Origin: an uncultured Collinsella sp.
Lineage (GTDB): Bacteria; Actinomycetota; Coriobacteriia; Coriobacteriales; Coriobacteriaceae
NCBI GenBank assembly: GCA_959596495.1
Contig: CAUFXK010000018.1
Location: 1-27,994 of the forward strand
Direction of reading: 5' to 3'
DNA: 27,994 nucleotides
Position numbers and translations under genes: made by a program. The notes below the pieces were generated by a model that was not told where the DNA came from, did not search any database, and saw nothing but the letters and a program-made list of their open reading frames with translations. This document shows positions 23,143 through 27,994 of this stretch, in pieces (within the stretch, counting starts at the first letter, position 1; each line of letters begins with the position of its first letter).

Positions 23143-23170
23143 ATATTACCATCCAACCGCCCCCGTGCAA
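23143..23170 (-). promoter_or_regulatory. Promoter of the alaS operon
   Basis: On the minus strand -35 TTGCAC (23170-23165) and -10 TAATAT (23148-23143) are 16 bp apart. The -35 overlaps the end of the T-run of the preceding terminator, a compact terminator/promoter junction. The start point should be near 23136. Confidence 0.6.
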
Positions 23171-23198
23171 AAAAGAGGGTCGCCAAACAGCGACCCTC
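23169..23198 (-). terminator. Rho-independent terminator upstream of alaS
   Basis: A perfect 9-bp stem GAGGGTCGC/GCGACCCTC (23175-23183, 23190-23198) with a 6-base loop is followed by TTTTTT on the minus strand. The only minus-strand transcript it can end is that of the sigma factor/transporter unit, whose last stop codon is 341 bp away. The plus-strand small gene lies between. Confidence 0.88.
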
Positions 23199-23254
23199 CA
23201 GCGAAAGTGCACGTTATTTAGGTCTGTCAAATACTTTGAAAAAAATGATTTCGG

Positions 23255-23260
23255 TATAAT
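23255..23260 (+). promoter_or_regulatory. -10 box of the small membrane-protein gene
   Basis: A consensus TATAAT lies 32 bp before the ATG at 23293, preceded by an A-rich stretch and followed by a short leader carrying AAGGAG. No good -35 is seen at 16-18 bp. The position suits a short leader transcript. Confidence 0.5.
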
Positions 23261-23292
23261 TGCATATAAGAATCGTCCGGAAGGAGCGATCG

Positions 23293-23532
23293 ATGAATAG
23301 CAAACGGTTTGCCGTGAATGCACTAACCTCAGTAGCCCTTTTAGCAATCTTCGCTTACTCGAGCTGGTATGTGAACCAGCCGAGATTTGGCTACGCATTG
23401 TACGCAGTAACATCTGGCGATAAAGCGTATTACACCCTAAGCGCAATTGACGCCATCTTTTTCTATGTGGCTGGCCCCTTATCAATCGCTTTGATCGCGT
23501 TTATTGTTATTTACAACATCAAGAAACGCTAA
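23293..23532 (+). CDS. Small two-helix membrane protein, function unknown
   Basis: 79 aa, not recognised. It starts MNSKRFAVNALTSV and ends VIYNIKKR. Two hydrophobic segments, about 8-23 and 52-75, are joined by a polar loop of about 30 residues with several Tyr (YALYAV, DKAYYTL). Lys/Arg residues at both ends suggest that both termini are cytoplasmic. Support for a real gene: AAGGAG six bases before the ATG, a TATAAT box upstream, and hydrophobic patterning not expected by chance. The base composition is visibly AT-richer than neighbouring genes, and it is the only plus-strand gene among minus-strand neighbours, so it may be a recent arrival or a lineage-specific gene. It converges on the transporter gene with only 6 bp between stops and has no visible terminator. 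Confidence 0.7.
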   Translation: MNSKRFAVNALTSVALLAIFAYSSWYVNQPRFGYALYAVTSGDKAYYTLSAIDAIFFYVAGPLSIALIAFIVIYNIKKR

Positions 23533-23538
23533 CAGAGC

Positions 23539-24951
23539 CTATTTGGAATCCGAATCGTCCATGGAGCCGTCGATGCCGGTTTTGGTGTCGTCGTCAGAGC
23601 TTGTGTCGTCGTCCTTGGCAAAGGGGTTCTTAAAGAAACCCGTCGCGTCGGGCTGCAGGCCTGAGAGCTTAATCCAGGGATTATCGAGCTCGGGCTTGGG
23701 CATTGCCTGGGCCTCGGGAGCGGTCTCGTTGCCGATGAGTTCGGACTCGTAGATGAACGTATCGTCGCCAAGCGCGTCGTAGGCGGCGACCGGGTTGCCC
23801 TCGGTATCGCGATACGGCGTGCCCTTAAACACGGCGCCATCGTATGCCACGAGCTGACGGCCGGTCTCGTTCTCAAAGTAGTAGACGAAAATGCCCTTGA
23901 GGGCTGCGCACAGCGGAATGGCAATGATCATGCCAATAGGACCCATGAGTGCCGAGCCAATAACGAGCGCCGTGAGGCTCATGATGGGATGCACCTGCAC
24001 CGAGCTCTGCATGACCTTAGGCGAAATTACGTTATCGGTGACGTTTTGAGCGACCATCGTCACGATGAGCGTCCATAACGCCAACATGGGGCTGAACATG
24101 AAACCGAGCACTGTGGCGATTGCTGCGCTCACCCAGGGACCGACGACCGGAACCAAATGCATGATGCCGGTAAAGATGGCCATGAGCGCCGCATACGGAT
24201 GGCCGATGATCATAAAACCGATAAAGGCGAGGAAACCACCGCAGATGGACGTCACGACCATACCGCGCATGTAGCCGCCGACAGAGCGAGAAAGGATGGC
24301 GACCATAAAGCGGTACGAGGTCTCCTTCTCCTGACCGATGATGGTGCAAATCTCGTGGTGCATGCGAGGGTAGTCGCAGGCCATCCAGTACGCAAGCACC
24401 AGACCAAGGAAGATCACGAACAACTGCGAGGCTGTATTGGTGATGAGCGGGAACACACCGCGGCCAAGCTCGGCAGCGATCTGAGACACATACTTCGATG
24501 CCACGGCAACCAGCGACGAAAGATTATCGTCCAGATACTCCTTGAGCGGCGTGTTGTTGAGCGTCTTGGCATGCGAGATCATCTCGTTGAGGTCGCCACC
24601 CGCAACACGAAGCTGCTCAGGCAGACGGCTCAGGACTTCCATGATCTGACCAAAGAGAATCGGCGACAAGATGCAAACGACACCGACGAGCACGGCAACA
24701 ACAACAATAAGCGCGATAAGCGAACCGATGCCGCGATTCACGCCATGGTGCTCGAGCCAGTTGGTGATCGGGGACATCACAAAAGCAATGATGGAGCCGA
24801 CGGCAAGAAACTCAATAACCGGTGCCAGGATGCCCATAAGGTTAAAGATGACGGCAGCGATGACAATGCAGCCGACAACAGCCCAAATGCGAAGCGTCAG
24901 AATGCGGGTATCGCGCAGTGTGCGGTCTGTTTGTTGGGGGTGCTCACTCAT
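23539..24951 (-). CDS. AI-2E (PerM/YtvI) family membrane transporter
   Basis: 470 aa. Polytopic membrane protein of the AI-2E/PerM family with about seven or eight helices between 20 and 365: an N-terminal pair (IWAVVGCIVIAAVIF; FLAVGSIIAFVMSPI), one after residue 75, a long soluble-looking segment about 105-165, and a C-terminal bundle including the family motif GIMHLVPVVGPWVSA and VISPKVM. Proposed substrates for the family range from autoinducer-2 to ions; none can be assigned here. The last 100 residues are a hydrophilic, Asp-rich cytoplasmic tail ending in poly-Asp. The ATG at 24951 overlaps the sigma-factor stop (ATGA), so it is translated with the sigma factor and may serve the same stress response. 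Confidence 0.88.
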   Translation of the reverse strand: MSEHPQQTDRTLRDTRILTLRIWAVVGCIVIAAVIFNLMGILAPVIEFLAVGSIIAFVMSPITNWLEHHGVNRGIGSLIALIVVVAVLVGVVCILSPILFGQIMEVLSRLPEQLRVAGGDLNEMISHAKTLNNTPLKEYLDDNLSSLVAVASKYVSQIAAELGRGVFPLITNTASQLFVIFLGLVLAYWMACDYPRMHHEICTIIGQEKETSYRFMVAILSRSVGGYMRGMVVTSICGGFLAFIGFMIIGHPYAALMAIFTGIMHLVPVVGPWVSAAIATVLGFMFSPMLALWTLIVTMVAQNVTDNVISPKVMQSSVQVHPIMSLTALVIGSALMGPIGMIIAIPLCAALKGIFVYYFENETGRQLVAYDGAVFKGTPYRDTEGNPVAAYDALGDDTFIYESELIGNETAPEAQAMPKPELDNPWIKLSGLQPDATGFFKNPFAKDDDTSSDDDTKTGIDGSMDDSDSK

Positions 24952-25739
24952 GAACGAATCATCACTCCGTCGGGGTCAATCTTATCCTGAATCTTCTTGA
25001 GGGTGCGGCGCAACAAGCGCGAGACCTGCACCTGCGAGATGCCCAGCTTCTTGGCGATCTCGATCTGGGTCATGCCCTTTACAAAGCGTAGCTCGATCAC
25101 CTCACGCTCGCGCGGCGAGAAATCGCGGATGGCTTCCTCGATTACCAGCCGGTCATCGGTAAAGTCGAGCTCGTTGTCGTCGTCGGCATAGCGATCGAGA
25201 ATCGAGGGAGCATCGTCGGAGTCGGACGCGCCGGGAGCCTCGATGGGCACCGAGGTGTAGGCCGAGGACGATTCCATGGCTTCGAGCACCTCGTCGACGG
25301 TCACGCCAAGGTAATCGGCGATTTCCTCAACCTTGGGCGAACGCTGAAGCTCGTTAGTAAGCTTATCGGTGGCCTGGTTAACCTTGGCAGAGAGCTCCTG
25401 CAGACGACGCGGCACGCGCACACTCCAGCCCTTGTCGCGGAAGTGGCGCTTAATCTCGCCCAAGATGGTGGGCGTAGCAAACGTCGTGAACTCGAGTCCG
25501 CGCTCGGGATCAAAGCGATCGATAGCCTTGAGCAAGCCCAAGTACCCGACCTGCAAAAGGTCATCGAGCGGCTCGCCGCGGTTCTTGAATTTGTTGGCAA
25601 GAAACCTTACCAGGTTCATATGGGACATGACGAGCTGCTCGCGAGCATCCGGATCACTGGTCTCCTTATAACGACGAAACAGCTCGCGGGTTTTCTCCTT
25701 GTCCCAAGCGGTCTTGCCGCTCCGGGAGCGTTCGGTCAT
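24948..25739 (-). CDS. SigB/SigF-type RNA polymerase sigma factor
   Basis: 263 aa, normal for group 3 stress or sporulation sigma factors (SigB/SigF/SigG). Region 2 is clear: LVMSHMNLVRFLANKF, DDLLQVGYLGLLKAIDRFDPERGLEFTTFATPTILGEIKRHFRD. Region 3 includes VRVPRRLQELSAKVNQATDKL and the segment RSPKVEEIADYLGVTVDEVLEA. An acidic linker (about 170-200) leads to region 4 with FSPREREVIELRFVKGMTQIEIAKKLGISQVQVSRL, a helix-turn-helix for the -35. The ATG at 25739 follows the RsbW-like gene by 1 bp. Position after an anti-sigma-like gene is the usual SigB/SigF arrangement; the regulon cannot be read from this window. Confidence 0.94.
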   Translation of the reverse strand: MTERSRSGKTAWDKEKTRELFRRYKETSDPDAREQLVMSHMNLVRFLANKFKNRGEPLDDLLQVGYLGLLKAIDRFDPERGLEFTTFATPTILGEIKRHFRDKGWSVRVPRRLQELSAKVNQATDKLTNELQRSPKVEEIADYLGVTVDEVLEAMESSSAYTSVPIEAPGASDSDDAPSILDRYADDDNELDFTDDRLVIEEAIRDFSPREREVIELRFVKGMTQIEIAKKLGISQVQVSRLLRRTLKKIQDKIDPDGVMIRS

Positions 25740-25740
25740 A

Positions 25741-26118
25741 TTAGATATCCGCCTTGAGGTCGAGGGAAAGTGTTAGGGGCGCTGTAGTCTTTTCGTAAGA
25801 GTCACACACACTCGCCAAAATGAGCTCGGCATACACGGCAGCCTGGTCATCCTCATCGACAGTCGCCTGGTCGCCAAAGGTAAAGGTCATGCCCACATGC
25901 GATTCGTCGACATCGAATTTGATCGAGATATCGTCGGAATCAACAGCCGTGCAGCCAAAGATGAAGGCTTCTTCGGCAGCCATACGAATGTCCTCGATGC
26001 GATCAACGGACATAGAGCACAGGGCGCCGACGTTGGCGGCCGTCATGCGCACCAAGCGCGCGAGACGCGGATCACCGGCAACGCTCAGCGTAATGGGGCA
26101 GGTTGCTTCGCTACTCAT
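25741..26118 (-). CDS. RsbW/SpoIIAB-like anti-sigma factor lacking ATP-binding motifs
   Basis: 125 aa, close to the RsbW/SpoIIAB length. Homology is suggested by VDRIEDIRMAAEEAF, which aligns with the helix carrying the N-box (RIEDIKIAVSEACTNAV in B. subtilis RsbW, recalled from memory), by the following SDDISIKFDVDESHVGMTF strands, and by its place right before a SigB-type gene. The N-box Asn is replaced (EEAFIFGCTA), and the G1 box DxGxS reads GDQATVDED, so ATP binding and serine-kinase activity look lost. The ATG at 26118 has AGGAG seven bases upstream and overlaps the DUF948-like gene by 8 bp; the longer frame to 26226 has no support. It may still bind the sigma factor without kinase-based partner switching, which is inference. 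No rsbV homologue is in the window. Confidence 0.72.
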   Translation of the reverse strand: MSSEATCPITLSVAGDPRLARLVRMTAANVGALCSMSVDRIEDIRMAAEEAFIFGCTAVDSDDISIKFDVDESHVGMTFTFGDQATVDEDDQAAVYAELILASVCDSYEKTTAPLTLSLDLKADI

Positions 26119-26698
26119 CGCAGGACTCCTCGGAGGTCTCGGCAGGCGTATAAGTGTAATACTGAGCAGGCTTAGCAGCGGGCTTCTGAACATCATCGTC
26201 GTCAGCAGGGGCATCGTCATCGCCAATCAGAACGCGCTCAGTAAGCTGCTCGGCCTCGGCGGCGGCAGCGGCGAGCTTGCGATCGGCGTCGGCTGCAGGA
26301 GCCTTCACCTTATTGAAGAGCTTCTGCACGGCGCCAGCAGCAGAATCAGTCACGCTCGATACGGCATTGCTGGCCTCAGCCACGCTGCCCGTGACCTCGG
26401 AGATGTCGCGAACGACCGCCTCAACCTCAACGAGGTTAGACGTCAGAGCATCAACGGCAGTCTTGCTCGACTTGAGGAGCGGCTCAACCTGTGCCAGCGC
26501 GGGGGTGAGCTCATCGACAGCGCCATCGAGCTTTGCCACCACAGGCTGTGCCTCAGCGAGCGTATTGTTAAGGTCACTCACCGTCTTGTCGAGCGAATCA
26601 ACGACGGTGCGGGTCTTGCGCAGCGTGAGCGCGAGCTCGACAACAGCCCACACGCCGGCAACGGCGAGCACCAGCAGGGCGATTTGAATGGGACTCAT
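26111..26698 (-). CDS. DUF948-like membrane-anchored coiled-coil protein
   Basis: 195 aa. One N-terminal membrane helix (about 5-25; IQIALLVLAVAGVWAVVELAL) is followed by a long heptad-rich, Ala/Val/Leu/Ser helical region (about 28-150) with repeats such as VVDSLDKTVSDLNNTLAE, then an acidic, Ala/Pro-rich tail ending in ESCDE. This is the DUF948 (YtxG-type general stress protein) layout; the molecular role of the family is not established. The ATG at 26698 has GGGAGG upstream. It is the first gene of the unit with the RsbW-like protein, the sigma factor and the transporter, which suggests a role in sensing or executing an envelope stress response; that is inference. Confidence 0.78.
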   Translation of the reverse strand: MSPIQIALLVLAVAGVWAVVELALTLRKTRTVVDSLDKTVSDLNNTLAEAQPVVAKLDGAVDELTPALAQVEPLLKSSKTAVDALTSNLVEVEAVVRDISEVTGSVAEASNAVSSVTDSAAGAVQKLFNKVKAPAADADRKLAAAAAEAEQLTERVLIGDDDAPADDDDVQKPAAKPAQYYTYTPAETSEESCDE

Positions 26699-26738
26699 AC
26701 AAGCCTCCCAAAGGAATCGAAATACAGACGCTGTTCAT

Positions 26739-26755
26739 GGTACCCCAAAGGGGAC
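26739..26755. promoter_or_regulatory. Dyad symmetry upstream of the sigma-factor unit
   Basis: GGTACCCCAAAGGGGACC is an inverted repeat with one unpaired base, 41 bp before the DUF948-like ATG and 44 bp after rarA. On the minus strand it contains GGGGTAC, reminiscent of the GGGTA -10 element of SigB/SigF promoters, but no GTTT-type -35 lies at the usual distance. It could be an operator or part of an autoregulated promoter. Confidence 0.3.
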
Positions 26756-26798
26756 CGAACATGCCAAGCGTGAGATCCTGGGACAAAATAATCAGCAG

Positions 26799-27994
26799 TT
26801 ACTTCGGTGCATTCCCGCTGCGGTCGCGTTCGCTTTGCTCTACGCGCCACTCTTCCCAACCGCGGCCGGCAGGCTGCCAAAATGCACCGCGTTCTAAGCC
26901 TTCGGGCAAATAGCGCTGGTCGACCCAGCCTTCGGGATAATCGTGCGGATACTTATACACACCGTATTCATCGCTGCCCGGGCGATGGCGATCGCGTAGA
27001 TAACTCGGCACCTCGCGAAGCCCACTAGAATGGATATCGGCCAGCGCCGCATCGATTGAAGCCTCACACGCGTTGGATTTAGGCGCCAAGCACACATAGA
27101 GTGCAGCCTGAGCCAGGTTAATGCGGCATTCGGGATAGCCAATGACCTCGGCAGACTTAAACGCGGCATGCGCCACCAAAAGCGCCTGCGGATCGGCGTT
27201 GCCAACATCCTCAGAAGCCTGAATCATAATACGGCGTGCAATAAACTTAGGATCCTCCCCTGCATCGATCATGCGCGCGAGCCAATAAATGGTGGCATCG
27301 GGGTCGCTGCCGCGCATGGACTTAATGAACGCACTGATAATGTCGTAGTGCATGTCACCGTTTTTGTCATACGAAAACCCACGGCGCGGATTGGCGATCT
27401 TCACATCGTCAACCGTGATGGGATACCGCTCCCCCGCCGCCGGAGCCGGCGTCCCCTCGGTATCGGGACACGTGACGGCAATCTCGCTCGCCAGCTCGAG
27501 CGTCGTCAGGGCCGAGCGTGCATCACCCGCTGCCAGCGTGCAAATGGTCTTGACCGTATCATCATCGGCCGAGAATTTGCCGTTCAGGCCCTGAGGTGCC
27601 TCGAGCGCACGCTCGATAAGCATGGCGATATCCTCGTCCTTTAAATGCTCAAGCTCCACGACTCGACCACGTGAGAGCAGCGCCGAGTTGACCTCGAAGT
27701 ACGGGTTTTCCGTCGTGGCGCCAATCATAATGACGGTACGGTTCTCAACCGCATGCAGCAACGCATCCTGTTGCGACTTCGAAAAGCGGTGAATCTCGTC
27801 GATGAATAGAATGGTGCGACGGTCGTAGGTATTCAGGCGCGTCTTGGCCTCATCAATCACGCGGCGCAAGTCCTTCACGGTGCCCGTCACGGCGCTGACC
27901 TCGACAAACTCGCTCTTGGTATGGTTGGCGATAATGTGGGCCAGCGTCGTCTTGCCCGTACCGGCCGGCCCGTACAAAATCACGCTCGACAGCA
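26799..27994 (-). CDS. rarA: Replication-associated recombination protein A (RarA/MgsA), 5' end outside window
   Basis: 398 codons visible; the frame stays open to the right edge (LSSVILYGPAGTGKTT), so roughly 40-50 N-terminal residues are missing. RarA is a clamp-loader-like AAA+ ATPase acting at stalled replication forks. Seen: Walker A GPAGTGKTT, Walker B ILFIDEIHRFSKSQQD, sensor 1 IGATTENPYFEVNSALLSR, the GDARSAL arginine motif, and the C-terminal tetramerisation domain (FIKSMRGSDPDATIYWLARM; RIMIQASEDVGNADP; PECRINLAQAALYVCLAPKSN). A GTG at 27983 lies inside the Walker A strand and is not the true start. The C-terminus ends in a short charged tail. It is followed after 100 bp by the DUF948-like gene. 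Confidence 0.95.
   Translation of the reverse strand, partial: LSSVILYGPAGTGKTTLAHIIANHTKSEFVEVSAVTGTVKDLRRVIDEAKTRLNTYDRRTILFIDEIHRFSKSQQDALLHAVENRTVIMIGATTENPYFEVNSALLSRGRVVELEHLKDEDIAMLIERALEAPQGLNGKFSADDDTVKTICTLAAGDARSALTTLELASEIAVTCPDTEGTPAPAAGERYPITVDDVKIANPRRGFSYDKNGDMHYDIISAFIKSMRGSDPDATIYWLARMIDAGEDPKFIARRIMIQASEDVGNADPQALLVAHAAFKSAEVIGYPECRINLAQAALYVCLAPKSNACEASIDAALADIHSSGLREVPSYLRDRHRPGSDEYGVYKYPHDYPEGWVDQRYLPEGLERGAFWQPAGRGWEEWRVEQSERDRSGNAPK

Noticed and set aside
23097..23280. T-box or attenuator controlling alaS
   Set aside because: The hairpin with T-run lies upstream of the predicted alaS promoter, the leader is about 40 nt, and no T-box AGGGTGGNACCGCG motif is present.
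26699..26798. SigB/SigF-type autoregulated promoter before the DUF948-like gene
   Set aside because: A GGGTAC is present, but the spacing to any GTT-like -35 is too short. It is kept only as a low-confidence dyad.
1..27994. CRISPR array, prophage, complete insertion sequence or defence island
   Set aside because: No regularly spaced direct repeats, transposase, integrase, phage structural or defence-type proteins were found; apart from the inverted repeats the window is housekeeping backbone.

Overview
The window looks like a chromosomal backbone segment from a high-GC Actinomycetota of the class Coriobacteriia, most likely Collinsella or a close relative. This is inferred from gene order and protein character; no database was searched. 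The run rarA - alaS - ruvX - mltG - aroK/aroB - pepP/pepQ - efp - nusB matches the conserved actinobacterial cluster, while the PTS genes and the Asp23 protein fit a fermentative gut Coriobacteriia. Nearly everything is on the minus strand. Only rpiR and one small membrane-protein gene are on the plus strand.

Layout, left to right. (1) 1-1609: 5' part of tRNA-Glu(CUC) with its promoter, then cca. (2) 1703-9725: sugar-PTS block. Read in the minus direction it runs ptsH, ptsI, pfkB paralogue 2, terminator, pfkB paralogue 1, terminator. Upstream lies the one-piece fructose EIIBCA gene fruA, divergent from an rpiR regulator. PEP phosphate should flow EI -> HPr -> FruA to give fructose-1-phosphate, and the PfkB kinases would then make fructose-1,6-bisphosphate. 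Matching CTTTCA...TGAAAG boxes sit at the fruA/rpiR and pfkB1 promoters. A 540-bp gap between ptsH and fruA holds two inverted-repeat structures. (3) 9759-15144: a tight unit efp - asp23 - nusB - xseB - tlyA - nadK - recN, closed by a bidirectional terminator inside a second inverted-repeat element. (4) 15176-23170: alaS - ruvX - mltG - yqeG - aroK - aroB-like, then pepP with its own terminator. (5) 23169-27994: a stress-sigma unit (DUF948-like protein, RsbW-like protein, SigB/SigF-type sigma factor, AI-2E-family transporter) behind rarA, which runs off the right edge. An AT-richer plus-strand gene for a 79-aa membrane protein is wedged between the transporter and alaS.

Points most worth a second look: an AroB homologue that appears to have lost all three metal ligands beside an intact shikimate kinase; an RsbW homologue without the ATP-binding asparagine and glycine motifs; two PfkB kinases that both carry CAGD in place of GAGD; the shared CTTTCA/TGAAAG boxes; the two long inverted repeats, both 152 bp across; and the orphan small membrane protein. 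I saw no CRISPR array, complete insertion sequence, prophage or defence system. If the window holds a new biological system, the repurposed AroB-like/AroK pair and the non-kinase RsbW/sigma unit are the best candidates.
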